From NCBI RefSeq assembly GCF_005222835.1, contig NZ_STGA01000029.1:868001-932000 (forward strand): 64,000 nt of DNA. Direction: 5' to 3'. Positions 45,722-53,919 of this stretch are shown here, in pieces (position 1 is the first letter of the stretch; each line of letters starts with the position of its first letter). The stretch is from Rhizobium sp. FKY42 (lineage in GTDB: Bacteria; Pseudomonadota; Alphaproteobacteria; Rhizobiales; Rhizobiaceae). A model generated the notes under the pieces. That model did no database searches. It was not told where the DNA came from and worked only from the letters and a program-made list of their open reading frames with translations. A program made the position numbers and the translations under genes.

Positions 45722-45765
45722 GTGGAATGGAAGCATCCTTAAGAAGCCGCTATAACGAGCGTGCC

Positions 45766-46488
45766 ATGGATATTTCGCGCCTCGACATTCACAACTCCGA
45801 TATTCCCGAACTTTGCAAAAGCTGCGAGGTTCGCCACAAAGGCATGTGCGGCGCCCTGAACGCGATGGAGCTAACGTTTCTTTCGAAACACACACGGCAA
45901 ATCAGCCAGCCCGCCGGTGAGGAACTGGTTGGCGAAAGCACCGATATCGATGCCTATGACAACATCATCCGGGGTGTGGTGAAACTCTCCAAGACGCTCG
46001 AAGATGGCCGCCAACAAATTGTGGGATTGCAATTCGCGCCGGATCTCGTCGGTAGGCTCTATGCCAGCGAAAGCCCGATGACCGCTGAAGCCGCATCGGA
46101 TGTGGATGTCTGCCGTGTACCGCGGCGCATTCTGGAAAGACTGATCGACGGAAACCCGGAACTTCGCAAAAGACTAATGGATCAGTCGCTGCGTGAACTG
46201 GATGAGGCACGCGACTGGATGGTAACGCTCGGCCGCAAGACCGCTGCCGAAAAAGTTGCCAGTCTGCTTCTGCTGATTGCCACGCATCTGGATCCGGACG
46301 CAGAAGGGGAGAAACGGGTTTTCGATCTCCCCGTCTCGCGCCTGGATATCGCCGATTATCTCGGCCTGACGATTGAAACCGTCTCCCGCCAGCTTTCAAA
46401 GCTCAAGGGCGAGAAGGTCATCTCGATTACCGCAAACCGCCACATAGAGGTTCTTAGTTTTACTAAATTGCGCGTTCGGGCGGGGTAA
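45766..46488 (+). CDS. fnrN: Oxygen-sensing transcription factor FnrN
   Basis: The 240-residue CRP/FNR protein carries the four cysteines of an oxygen-sensitive [4Fe-4S] cluster: Cys17, Cys20 and Cys28 in LCKSCEVRHKGMC, and Cys116 in VDVCRVPR. The HTH has SRLDIADYLGLTIETVSRQL, with the E-x-x-S-R recognition core of FNR, matching the TTGAT/ATCAA box upstream. It should activate genes for low-oxygen life such as hemN. ATG 45766 was chosen from family alignment; the frame is open to 45727. Confidence 0.94.
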   Translation: MDISRLDIHNSDIPELCKSCEVRHKGMCGALNAMELTFLSKHTRQISQPAGEELVGESTDIDAYDNIIRGVVKLSKTLEDGRQQIVGLQFAPDLVGRLYASESPMTAEAASDVDVCRVPRRILERLIDGNPELRKRLMDQSLRELDEARDWMVTLGRKTAAEKVASLLLLIATHLDPDAEGEKRVFDLPVSRLDIADYLGLTIETVSRQLSKLKGEKVISITANRHIEVLSFTKLRVRAG

Positions 46489-46516
46489 GATAAGCGGGCG
46501 ACGTTTTGCCATTCGT

Positions 46517-46530
46517 TTGATCAAGATCAA
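46517..46530. promoter_or_regulatory. Second FNR/FixK box, upstream of rutA
   Basis: TTGATCAAGATCAA recurs exactly, including the 4-bp spacer of the hemN/fnrN box. It lies 28 bp after the fnrN stop and 203 bp before rutA, so it could affect the rut operon or an antisense transcript into fnrN. Confidence 0.8.
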
Positions 46531-46598
46531 AAAATAAGCATTGCGCTGTTCAACAGGCGTGCGCGACGACTGCTGCCTGTCTAACGGATAGGCATTTT

Positions 46599-46614
46599 TT
46601 GACCATTTGATAAA
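46599..46614. promoter_or_regulatory. RutR-like operator upstream of rutA
   Basis: TTGACCA-TT-TGATAAA matches 12 of 14 fixed bases of the RutR palindrome TTGACCA-NN-TGGTCAA. RutR represses rut genes until uracil or thymine binds. The site lies 52 bp upstream of the sigma-54 promoter. No rutR gene is in the window. Confidence 0.5.
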
Positions 46615-46665
46615 TTTTTTTGATCGCCGAAACTTAACCATTTGTTTTACAATCACTATTTCATC

Positions 46666-46681
46666 TGGCACGCGGATTGCA
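46666..46681 (+). promoter_or_regulatory. Sigma-54 promoter of the rut operon
   Basis: TGGCACG-CGGA-TTGCA matches the sigma-54 consensus TGGCACG-N4-TTGCA, with GG and GC 12 bp apart. Transcription should start near 46692, leaving a leader of about 40 bases before rutA. Control by NtrC under nitrogen limitation is expected; no clear NtrC site was found. Confidence 0.85.
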
Positions 46682-46733
46682 AAACCTTCTGCAGCGGGTC
46701 TCGGACCCTTGAGCGACAGAAGGAGTAAGTCTC

Positions 46734-47825
46734 ATGGAAATCGGTGTCTTCATTCCAATCGGCAACAATGGCTGGCTGCTCTCGGAAAATGCGCCGCAAT
46801 ACAAGCCAAGCTTCGAGCTCAACAAGGAAATCACGCTCCGGGCAGAGAAGTACGGCTTCGACTTTGCGCTCTCGATGATCAAGCTGCGTGGATTTGGCGG
46901 AAAGACGGAGTTCTGGGACTATAATCTGGAAAGCTTTACACTGATGGCGGGTCTTGCCGCGGTCACCTCCAAGATCAAGCTCTTCGGCACGGCCGCTACG
47001 CTCATCATGCCGCCGGCCATCGTCGCACGGATGGCAACCACGATCGATTCCATTTCGGGCGGACGGTTTGGCGTCAACCTCGTCACGGGCTGGCAGCGGC
47101 CGGAATACAGCCAGATGGGACTGTGGCCGGGAGATGACTATTTCTCCGACCGGTACGAATATCTTTCGGAATACACCACAGTCCTCAAGGATTTGCTGAC
47201 GACAGGTCAGTCCGACCTGAAGGGCAAATATTTCCAGATGGATGATTGCCGGATGAAGCCGGTGCCGCAGGGCGATGTTAAGCTGATCTGCGCCGGTTCC
47301 TCGAATTCAGGCATGGCGTTCTCGGCACAGTTTGCAGACTACAGCTTCTGCTTCGGCGTTGGCGTCAACACGCCCAAGGCCTTTGCACCTACCAATGAGC
47401 GGCTTCTGGCCGCCACGCAAAAGACAGGTCGTGAAGTGCGCTCCTTCGTGTTGACCATGGTGATTGCGGAAGAAACGACAGAAGCCGCCTTCGCCAAGTG
47501 GGAGCACTACAAGGCAGGTGCGGATGAAGAAGCTATAAAGTGGCTTGGCCTGCAGAGTGCCGCCGACACCAAATCCGGCTCCGATACCAATGTGCGCCAT
47601 ATGTCCAACCCGGTCTCCGCCGTCAACATCAACATGGGTACGCTGATCGGCTCCTATGCGGAAGTGGCAGCCATGCTGGACGAGATGAGCGAAGTGCCCG
47701 GCACCGGCGGCGTCATGCTGACCTTCGACGACTTTTTGGAAGGCATCGAAAAGTTTGGCCAGTTCGTCCAGCCGCTGATGAAGAGCCGCGCCCACATTCA
47801 ATCCATGTTGGAGGCCGCCGAATGA
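46734..47825 (+). CDS. rutA: Pyrimidine monooxygenase RutA
   Basis: The 363-residue flavin-dependent enzyme belongs to the luciferase-like monooxygenases: [33 protein letters not shown] and [20 protein letters not shown] are typical of RutA. It opens the uracil ring with oxygen and FMNH2 to give ureidoacrylate peracid. AAGGAG precedes the ATG. The gene overlaps rutB as ATGA, and FMNH2 should come from RutF downstream. Confidence 0.95.
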   Translation: MEIGVFIPIGNNGWLLSENAPQYKPSFELNKEITLRAEKYGFDFALSMIKLRGFGGKTEFWDYNLESFTLMAGLAAVTSKIKLFGTAATLIMPPAIVARMATTIDSISGGRFGVNLVTGWQRPEYSQMGLWPGDDYFSDRYEYLSEYTTVLKDLLTTGQSDLKGKYFQMDDCRMKPVPQGDVKLICAGSSNSGMAFSAQFADYSFCFGVGVNTPKAFAPTNERLLAATQKTGREVRSFVLTMVIAEETTEAAFAKWEHYKAGADEEAIKWLGLQSAADTKSGSDTNVRHMSNPVSAVNINMGTLIGSYAEVAAMLDEMSEVPGTGGVMLTFDDFLEGIEKFGQFVQPLMKSRAHIQSMLEAAE

Positions 47826-48568
47826 GCGAGAGGGTTGTTGCAGGATACCAGCCTCGCCCGGAACTGACCAAGAGCGTGACACTTCCGGCCCGACCAGAAC
47901 CGATTTCGCTGAAGCCGTCTGAAACTGCCGTCGTGGTGGTGGACATGCAGAATGCCTATTCCACCGAAGGCGGCTATGTGGATCTCGCGGGCTTCGATAT
48001 CTCAGGCGCCAAAGGGACGATTTCCAACATCAAGAAGACACTCGATGCGGCGCGCGCGGCGGGCGTTCTGGTTGTTTATTTCCAGAACGGCTGGGACAAG
48101 GACTATGTGGAGGCTGGCGGCCCCGGCTCACCCAACTGGCACAAATCCAACGCGCTGAAGACCATGCGCAAGCGCCCGGAGCTTCAAGGTCAGTTGCTTG
48201 CCAAGGGTACCTGGGATTACGCCATCGTGGACGAGCTTCAGCCGCAGCCCGGGGACATTCTGGTGCCGAAGACGCGCTATTCCGGTTTCTTCAACACCAA
48301 TATGGACAGTGTCCTGCGCGCCCGCGGCATCCGTAACCTCGTCTTTGTCGGCATTGCCACCAATGTCTGCGTGGAAAGCTCGCTGCGGGACGCTTTCCAC
48401 CTCGAATATTTCGGCGTGATGCTGGAGGATGCGACCCATCATCTTGGGCCAGACTTCATTCAGCAGGCCACCGTCTACAACGTCGAGAAATTCTTTGGCT
48501 GGGTTTCGACCGTCAATGATTTCTGCGGCGCGATCGGTCAGGCAGCACCCGCCGAAGCCGCCGAATAA
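47822..48568 (+). CDS. rutB: Ureidoacrylate amidohydrolase RutB
   Basis: This 248-residue isochorismatase-like hydrolase has the catalytic triad: Asp41 in [10 protein letters not shown], Lys150 in VPKTRYSGF and Cys183 in [17 protein letters not shown]. RutB splits ureidoacrylate (peracid) into aminoacrylate (peracid), carbon dioxide and ammonia. It is read from ATG 47822, overlapping the rutA stop by 4 bp; the frame is open upstream within rutA, which is not meaningful. Confidence 0.95.
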   Translation: MSERVVAGYQPRPELTKSVTLPARPEPISLKPSETAVVVVDMQNAYSTEGGYVDLAGFDISGAKGTISNIKKTLDAARAAGVLVVYFQNGWDKDYVEAGGPGSPNWHKSNALKTMRKRPELQGQLLAKGTWDYAIVDELQPQPGDILVPKTRYSGFFNTNMDSVLRARGIRNLVFVGIATNVCVESSLRDAFHLEYFGVMLEDATHHLGPDFIQQATVYNVEKFFGWVSTVNDFCGAIGQAAPAEAAE

Positions 48569-48593
48569 TATCCATCACATCAGGAGAGAGATC

Positions 48594-48983
48594 ATGCCGA
48601 AAACTATCGTCGTTCCCGAAGGCACGCAGAAGCCCATCGCCCCCTATTCGCCCGGCACGCTGGCCGATGGCGTACTGTACGTGTCGGGCACCCTTCCCTT
48701 CGACAAGAACAACGATGTTGTTCACGTGGGTGATGCGGCCGCACAGACCCGCCATGTGCTGGAAACCATCAAATCCGTTATCGAGACTGCGGGCGGCACG
48801 ATGGAAGATGTCACCATGAACCACATCTTCCTCACCGACTGGGCCAATTATCAGGCGATCAACAAGGTCTATGCCGAATATTTCCCCGGCGAAAAACCCG
48901 CCCGCTACTGCGTACAGTGCGGGCTGGTGAAGCCGGATGCGCTGGTGGAAATCGCCACTGTTGCGCATATCGGAACGAAGTAA
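48594..48983 (+). CDS. rutC: RutC, RidA-family aminoacrylate deaminase/reductase
   Basis: The 129-residue protein is of the RidA/YjgF family: [19 protein letters not shown] at the start, the conserved [22 protein letters not shown] and the C-terminal [22 protein letters not shown] with the family arginine. In the Rut pathway it is assigned to the aminoacrylate step. CAGGAGAGAG precedes the ATG, 25 bp after rutB. Confidence 0.94.
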   Translation: MPKTIVVPEGTQKPIAPYSPGTLADGVLYVSGTLPFDKNNDVVHVGDAAAQTRHVLETIKSVIETAGGTMEDVTMNHIFLTDWANYQAINKVYAEYFPGEKPARYCVQCGLVKPDALVEIATVAHIGTK

Positions 48984-49051
48984 ACCGATCGCCTCCCCTT
49001 CGCGCGTGCGGCCGGGGGAGGCTCCATATCCATTTCAGCCAAGAGCACCCG

Positions 49052-49825
49052 ATGCATTACGAGATCCACGGCCTGACCGAGCCAGATGCGCCAACCATTC
49101 TGCTTTCCTCTGGACTCGGCGGCTCAGGCGCCTACTGGGCACCACAGATCCCGGCGCTCTCCAAGCGTTTCCGTGTCATTACCTACGATCATCGTGGGTG
49201 CGGAAATACAGGCGGCGAGGTTCCAGTGACAGGCGGCATCGCGGCCATGGCCGATGATGTGCTGGAGATCGTTGAAGCTCTTGGCCTTACACGCTTTGAT
49301 TTCATGGGTCATGCGCTGGGCGGGCTGATCGGCCTCGACATCGCTCTTCGCAGGCCCGACCTCATCGAAAAACTCATTCTGATCAATGCATGGAGCAAGG
49401 CCGATCCGCACTCCGGCCGATGCTTTGATGTACGCCTCGAACTGCTGGAAAAGTCTGGTGTGCCTGCCTTCGTGAAGGCACAGCCCCTGTTTTTATATCC
49501 TTCCTGGTGGATGAGCGAAAACGCCGAACGGCTTGCCCGGGATGATGCGCATGGCATCACACACTTTCAGGGCAAAGAAAACGTGACGCGGCGCATTGCA
49601 GCACTTCGTGCCTTCGATGTGGATACAAAGCTTGATCGCATCTCCTGCAAGACCTTCGTCATGGCAACAAAAGACGACCTGCTGGTACCGTTCACCCGGT
49701 CTGTGCGGCTTGACCAGGGACTGACCCATTCGACCCTGTCTGTCTGGGACCATGGAGGTCACGCCATGAACATTACCCTGTCGGATCGCTTCAATGCCGA
49801 GGTCGGGGAATTTCTTTCATCTTAA
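49052..49825 (+). CDS. rutD: RutD, alpha/beta hydrolase of uracil catabolism
   Basis: The 257-residue protein has an alpha/beta hydrolase fold: ILLSSGLGGSGAYWAPQ, RVITYDHRGCGNTGG, the elbow FMGHALGGLIG and the last-helix His in DHGGHAMNI. The elbow has Ala where hydrolases carry the nucleophilic Ser; from memory, Escherichia coli RutD also has GHALG, so this is the family state. RutD is thought to speed hydrolysis of aminoacrylate to malonate semialdehyde. ATG 49052 lies 68 bp after rutC. Confidence 0.92.
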   Translation: MHYEIHGLTEPDAPTILLSSGLGGSGAYWAPQIPALSKRFRVITYDHRGCGNTGGEVPVTGGIAAMADDVLEIVEALGLTRFDFMGHALGGLIGLDIALRRPDLIEKLILINAWSKADPHSGRCFDVRLELLEKSGVPAFVKAQPLFLYPSWWMSENAERLARDDAHGITHFQGKENVTRRIAALRAFDVDTKLDRISCKTFVMATKDDLLVPFTRSVRLDQGLTHSTLSVWDHGGHAMNITLSDRFNAEVGEFLSS

Positions 49826-49918
49826 ACAAGCTGTGAAAGTTTGAGAGCCACGCCATTGAACCTTAACGCTGCTTCCTCCGTAACATTCAAGACTACTGCC
49901 CCTCTGGAGACATCCGAA

Positions 49919-50428
49919 ATGCCCGCTTCGCCTCAACTTCTCTCCTCCACCGAGACTGACATGCGCCAGATTTTCCGAGATGCCATGGCGCGTCTGGCTG
50001 CTGCGGTCACCATCGTGACCACGGATGGGGATGGTGGCCGGGCGGGTTTTGCGGCAACAGCCGTATGTTCTGTGTCTGACTCTCCTCCCATGCTTCTCGT
50101 GTGCCTCAACAAGGGGTCTTCCGCCTACCCGGCGGTTGCGGCCAATCAAGCAATCTGCGTCAACATTCTGGCCAGCGAACATGAGAGCCTCAGCCGCCTC
50201 TTCGGCGGCAAGACACCGGTAGACGAACGTTTCGCGGCGGCAACCTGGTCTCGGACAGAGACGGGCTGCCTACGTCTGGAGGGAGCGCTTGCGAGTTTCG
50301 ACTGCACGATCTCCTCTGTCGCCGATGGCGGAACTCATGACGTCCTTTTCTGCTCTGTCGAAACGATCGATATCCGGAGCGAGGGCCAAGGCCTTATCTA
50401 TTTCGATCGCGCTTACAAGACGGTGTGA
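49919..50428 (+). CDS. rutF: RutF, flavin reductase for RutA
   Basis: The 169-residue protein has the flavin reductase-like pattern: [62 protein letters not shown] and the final [11 protein letters not shown]. It supplies reduced FMN to RutA. ATG 49919 (GGAG upstream) was chosen; the frame opens at 49841. No rutE or rutG follows: the operon ends with the hairpin at 50454-50475. Confidence 0.9.
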   Translation: MPASPQLLSSTETDMRQIFRDAMARLAAAVTIVTTDGDGGRAGFAATAVCSVSDSPPMLLVCLNKGSSAYPAVAANQAICVNILASEHESLSRLFGGKTPVDERFAAATWSRTETGCLRLEGALASFDCTISSVADGGTHDVLFCSVETIDIRSEGQGLIYFDRAYKTV

Positions 50429-50442
50429 TCATTCACGGCATG

Positions 50443-50455
50443 AACGGCAGCTAAA
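50443..50455 (+). promoter_or_regulatory. Repeated motif AACGGCAGCTAAA upstream of curlin gene 1
   Basis: The 13-bp sequence AACGGCAGCTAAA lies 84 bp before the first curlin start and recurs exactly at 51540-51552, 72 bp before the second. CATGAA precedes both copies. It overlaps a hairpin (AATGGCGTC 50454-50462 with GACGCCATT 50467-50475) that may end the rut transcript. A shared regulator site is inferred. Confidence 0.5.
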
Positions 50456-50539
50456 TGGCGTCTTCAGACGCCATTCCGCATCGGCCAACTAAAAAGAAAG
50501 CGTTCAATGGCGGAACGATCCGCACAAGGAGACGCTTTC

Positions 50540-50971
50540 ATGATCCGCAAAACTCTCATCGCTCTTGCAGCCCTGACCAGCCTCACCGCGGCTGTGCCGG
50601 CCTTGGCCAACGATGTCCGGATCGATCAATACGGATGGTCCAATTCCGCTGGCGGCACGCAGCATGGATCCTGGAACCGCATAAGATCCTACCAGAACGG
50701 CTACGGCAACTCGTCGGCCTCTCACCAGCGTGGCTACGACAACCTCTCCGTCACGGGCCAGGACGGCAACCGCAATTCCGCAAGCACCTATCAGACCGGA
50801 AACCGCAACAGCGCAGGTGTCGGCCAGTTCGGCTCCGGTCACCAGACGATCCTGACCCAGGATGGCAATGGCAATATCGCTGCCGGTGTTCAGGTGGGCC
50901 GTGGCTGTAGCGCAAATGTAGCGCAGGCCGGCAGCGGCAATATCGCTGCCTTCGTCCAGTCCTGCGACTGA
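50540..50971 (+). CDS. csgA: Curlin-repeat amyloid subunit (CsgA-like)
   Basis: The 143-residue protein has a signal peptide (LIALAALTSLTAAVPALA) and then repeats of the curlin pattern Q-x-G-x-x-N, for example QYGWSN, QHGSWN, QNGYGN, QRGYDN, QDGNRN and QDGNGN, at intervals of about 11 residues. Curlins are secreted through CsgG and polymerise on the cell surface as amyloid fibres for adhesion and biofilm. Two cysteines near the C-terminus (GRGCS, QSCD) may form a disulfide, which is unusual for a curlin. AAGGAG precedes the ATG. No csgG, csgE or csgF lies nearby. Confidence 0.87.
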   Translation: MIRKTLIALAALTSLTAAVPALANDVRIDQYGWSNSAGGTQHGSWNRIRSYQNGYGNSSASHQRGYDNLSVTGQDGNRNSASTYQTGNRNSAGVGQFGSGHQTILTQDGNGNIAAGVQVGRGCSANVAQAGSGNIAAFVQSCD

Positions 50972-51033
50972 CGCCAACCCAAACCTGTTCAAACGCTTCC
51001 CGCCCACAGAGCCAGTTTGTTTGGAGAATGGCC

Positions 51034-51426
51034 ATGTTCATCAATACCAATGCCAAGAGCACCGTCGTCGTCGCCCTACTGCTCGCCGCAGTGGGCGGAA
51101 CGGCAGGGCTTGCCATCGCGGGCTCAAGCAAGGGTCCGCTACGCTGCGAGTTGCGCGTCACGAAATCCGGCGGAAACATTACACTGGAAGCTCTCGCCTT
51201 CTCGGACAAAAGCATTGAGGGCACCTACCGTCTGATGGTGGATAGATCTGGTCAAGGCGGCAATAGCGTGATTCAGCAAGGCGGCCCTTTCAATGTGGAC
51301 GCCGCGAAAGCCAGCTCTCTCGGCCTGGTGTCACTCGGCACAGGTTCCAGCTACGATGCACGACTGGAAGTCAAGGGTGGCGGGACAAGCGTCAAATGTA
51401 CGGAAACGGTCGGCGCGGGGGTCTGA
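51034..51426 (+). CDS. csgH: Curli chaperone CsgH
   Basis: The 130-residue exported protein has an N-terminal hydrophobic helix (VVVALLLAAVGGTAGLAIAG). The CsgH-type beta-sandwich follows: LRCELRVTKSGGNITLEALA, GTYRLMVDRSGQGGNSVIQQ and YDARLEVKGGGTSVKC. CsgH in alphaproteobacteria inhibits premature amyloid assembly of curlin in the periplasm. It lies between two curlin genes. ATG 51034 has better spacing from GGAG than ATG 51028. Cys near the start and end (RC, KC) may form a disulfide. Confidence 0.88.
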   Translation: MFINTNAKSTVVVALLLAAVGGTAGLAIAGSSKGPLRCELRVTKSGGNITLEALAFSDKSIEGTYRLMVDRSGQGGNSVIQQGGPFNVDAAKASSLGLVSLGTGSSYDARLEVKGGGTSVKCTETVGAGV

Positions 51427-51450
51427 ACTCCTGCCAAAAGAAAATTGTTG

Positions 51451-51481
51451 ATCCGGCTTCCAGGAGCCGGATTTTCTTTTT
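51451..51481 (+). terminator. Rho-independent terminator after csgH
   Basis: ATCCGGCT (51451-51458) pairs with AGCCGGAT (51465-51472) around a 6-nt loop and is followed by a T-rich run to 51481. It separates csgA-csgH from the second curlin gene. Confidence 0.88.
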
Positions 51482-51539
51482 GAGTTCATTTGCGGATTGG
51501 CACTTCTAACGGCGACCGGGCTTGCCCGACATGAAGTTA

Positions 51540-51552
51540 AACGGCAGCTAAA
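51540..51552 (+). promoter_or_regulatory. Repeated motif AACGGCAGCTAAA upstream of curlin gene 2
   Basis: Exact second copy of the 13-bp motif at 50443-50455, 72 bp before the csgB-like start. The sequence between motif and gene is otherwise different, so the copy is not just part of a longer duplication. Confidence 0.5.
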
Positions 51553-51624
51553 CATCGGGTTCCGCAGCCATTCAGCCATGGCAGTGCAATCTCTCTTCAG
51601 GCTCAGATCAAGGAGAGACCGACG

Positions 51625-52038
51625 ATGAACCGCCTGCTGAAGACACCCGTAGCCGCTCTTGCTTTGGCAGCCCTTTCCCTGTCGCTTGGCACGCAAACGC
51701 CCGCCCATGCTGGAGGATCGGTCTCTTTCACGCTCAACCCTTCGCGGGATCAGGGTGGAGACCTGCTTTCAACGGGCGTACGCCTCTACTCCATGTACCG
51801 AGGATTGAAGCAAGGAGAGATCCGGCAGGATGGTTCACATAATGAAGCTGGTGTCGTCCAGAACGGGAGAGACAATGTCGGATTCATCCGGCAGCGCGGC
51901 AGCGACCACTCTGCGACACTGCGCCAGAACGGCGACGAGAATGCCTACGGAATATTTCAGTACGGTCGCGGAGCGGTGGCAAACGTCGAGCAGCGCGGTC
52001 AAGAAAGCGGCCTGACGTTCAGCTACGGATGGCGATAA
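51625..52038 (+). CDS. Curlin-repeat protein (CsgB/CsgA-like)
   Basis: The 137-residue protein has a signal peptide (VAALALAALSLSLGTQTPAHA) and a non-repeat part of about 40 residues. Curlin-like units then follow from about 64: IRQDGSHNEAGVVQNGRDN, IRQRGSDHSATLRQNGDEN and FQYGRGAVANVEQRGQES. Charged residues in the units and a distinct N-terminal region recall the nucleator CsgB, but CsgA-like minor subunit is also possible. AAGGAGAG precedes the ATG. It has its own upstream motif and lies after the csgH terminator. Confidence 0.8.
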   Translation: MNRLLKTPVAALALAALSLSLGTQTPAHAGGSVSFTLNPSRDQGGDLLSTGVRLYSMYRGLKQGEIRQDGSHNEAGVVQNGRDNVGFIRQRGSDHSATLRQNGDENAYGIFQYGRGAVANVEQRGQESGLTFSYGWR

Positions 52039-52074
52039 TCTGCCCGCGTGCTATCAAAATCATTGGAAGAAGAA

Positions 52075-52151
52075 TGGCGCACCCGAAGAGATTCGAACTC
52101 CTGACCCCCAGATTCGTAGTCTGGTGCTCTATCCAGCTGAGCTACGGGTGC
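52075..52151 (-). tRNA. tRNA-Arg (anticodon ACG)
   Basis: On the minus strand GCACCCG pairs with CGGGTGC, the D-arm has AGCTCAGCTGGATAGAGC, the anticodon stem CCAGA/TCTGG encloses CTACGAA, and the T-arm has GAGTTCGAATCTC. CCA is encoded at 52075-52077. ACG is normally edited to ICG and reads CGU, CGC and CGA. Confidence 0.97.
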
Positions 52152-52283
52152 TTGCCTCACCGACTGTCCGTCGGCGTTGGCGATCCTCTAAAGCGTTACG
52201 TTTCGGATTGCAAGCGCTTTTGAAAAATCAGGCGTCATTTTCTTGAAATATATGAGCAAGGTATTGAAAAATATCGGTTATTT

Positions 52284-53786
52284 TCATGCCCTTGCGCGAT
52301 AGCTCTCCAGGGAGACCGGCCGGTCAGGAATCTCTATGCGAAATTGCGTGCCCCGTCCCGGCTTCTCGACGAGCGCAATCGTGCCGCCGTGAGCGAGCAC
52401 GAGCTCACGCGCTATGGCCAGGCCCAGGCCCGTCCCACCAGAGCGGGCAGCGCCCCGAAACGCCGTAAAGAGGTTCTCCCGGGCCTTCTGCGGCATGCCG
52501 GGACCATTGTCGTCGATAGTGATGCTGACAACCGATCCCACACGCTGCGCACTGAGGGTAATACGGTGTGCCTGTGCGTCTTCACCAGGCTCGGCCTGGC
52601 TGAGCGCCTGAACGGCGTTTCGACACAGATTGTGGATCACGCGGAACAGTTGCTCACCATCGGCGTCAACCTCCAGATCCTCCGCAATCTGCTCGACAAA
52701 ACCAATCGTTCCTTCCGGATCGATGGCCAGCATGTCCCGAACATCCTGACAGAGGTCGGCAAGCTTCAGCAGCCTGCGGCGCGGCGCCGCCTCCGAGGCC
52801 TGACCGTAGGCAAGAACCTCATTGGTATAGCCGACTGCGCGATCAATCGTGCGCAGCAGCTTGGGGGCGAAGCTGCGCACCATGGGATCCTCCACGTCCA
52901 CAAGCCGGTCAGACATCAACTGGGCCGAAGCAAGAATGTTACGCATGTCGTGATTGATTTTTGAGACCGCGAGGCCAAGATCGGCAAGATTCTTTTGTTG
53001 CTTGAGTGTCCGCTGCAATTCCATCTGCATGGCAGCCAGATGCTGACCGGCCACTTCAATTTCACCCTTTGCCCTGCCCGGCTGGAAGATTCGGTCCGGA
53101 TCTTCGGGACGATCGGAAAAGCGCTGCATGCCATGCGTCAAACGGCGGATCGGACTAATCATCATGCGGTTGATCGAGACGTAAATCAGTCCGGCCGTCA
53201 CCAGGGAGATCAAGAGCGAAATACCGAACATGAGCTTGGAAAAACTGATCATCGCCTTGCGAAGGGCATCGTCCGTCATGACCAGCTCAATGATCATGTC
53301 GGTCTCACCGATTGGACCGAAGACGCGCATCACCTTCCCGCCACCCAAAAACAGCGTATCAAGCGCATTTTGCATGGCGTAGACGGCGCCTTCATTGGCG
53401 AGATCGTACTGGTCATCGACCTGTGGAGGCACATCAATGGCCGCCAGAAGTCGAGACGTTCCATCCTTGCGCAGCGCCAGAACTTTCGTCCCGGTCGCAA
53501 GCAGCGTATCGTCCTGAACTTCGCGGGGCAATTCAGCCGGCTGCAGGCCATCGATGACGATCCCAGCAGCGGCGGCTGTATCGAGCCTGTCGCGCAGCCA
53601 GGTCGTGCGCATCACAGAAATGGACGGTATGAATATCAGGACTTCGGCAAACATGACGAAGGCAACCGTCAGCCAAAGAAGGCGCCCTGACAGGCCGTGA
53701 AGTCGCCGCGGCATCCGCTGTATCGCCGCGTCCGCATCGTCTCCTGCCAGTGCCTGTCGGGCGGATAGATCCGCCACTCTGCTCAT
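52284..53786 (-). CDS. Membrane sensor histidine kinase, orphan
   Basis: The 500-residue protein has membrane helices at about 35-58 and 183-207 around a periplasmic sensor of about 125 residues, then HAMP (RMMISPIRRLTHGMQRF). A HisKA-like region has His279 in SKINHDMRNILASAQ, and the ATPase domain has LCRNAVQAL, ITIDDNGPGMP and GTGLGLAIARELV. The H-box is the H-D-M-R-N type rather than H-E-x-R-T. No response regulator gene is adjacent, so the partner is unknown. ATG 53786 has GGAG six bases upstream; the frame is open to 53828. Confidence 0.88.
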   Translation of the reverse strand: MSRVADLSARQALAGDDADAAIQRMPRRLHGLSGRLLWLTVAFVMFAEVLIFIPSISVMRTTWLRDRLDTAAAAGIVIDGLQPAELPREVQDDTLLATGTKVLALRKDGTSRLLAAIDVPPQVDDQYDLANEGAVYAMQNALDTLFLGGGKVMRVFGPIGETDMIIELVMTDDALRKAMISFSKLMFGISLLISLVTAGLIYVSINRMMISPIRRLTHGMQRFSDRPEDPDRIFQPGRAKGEIEVAGQHLAAMQMELQRTLKQQKNLADLGLAVSKINHDMRNILASAQLMSDRLVDVEDPMVRSFAPKLLRTIDRAVGYTNEVLAYGQASEAAPRRRLLKLADLCQDVRDMLAIDPEGTIGFVEQIAEDLEVDADGEQLFRVIHNLCRNAVQALSQAEPGEDAQAHRITLSAQRVGSVVSITIDDNGPGMPQKARENLFTAFRGAARSGGTGLGLAIARELVLAHGGTIALVEKPGRGTQFRIEIPDRPVSLESYRARA

Positions 53787-53919
53787 GCGGAACTCCATTC
53801 CCCTTGGACAGCAGGCCCTCAGGCCCACCTAGCTCAGGACAGAATGATAATGGCGCCCGAAGGGTTTTTCCAGCCCTCGGACGCCAAACCTTCATTACAG
53901 TTCGTTAATTCGGCAGTTC

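Noticed and set aside
49319-49333. RutD elbow GHALGG lacking the nucleophilic serine, as a sign of inactivation
   Set aside because: From memory, characterised RutD also has Ala at this place, so this is the normal family state.
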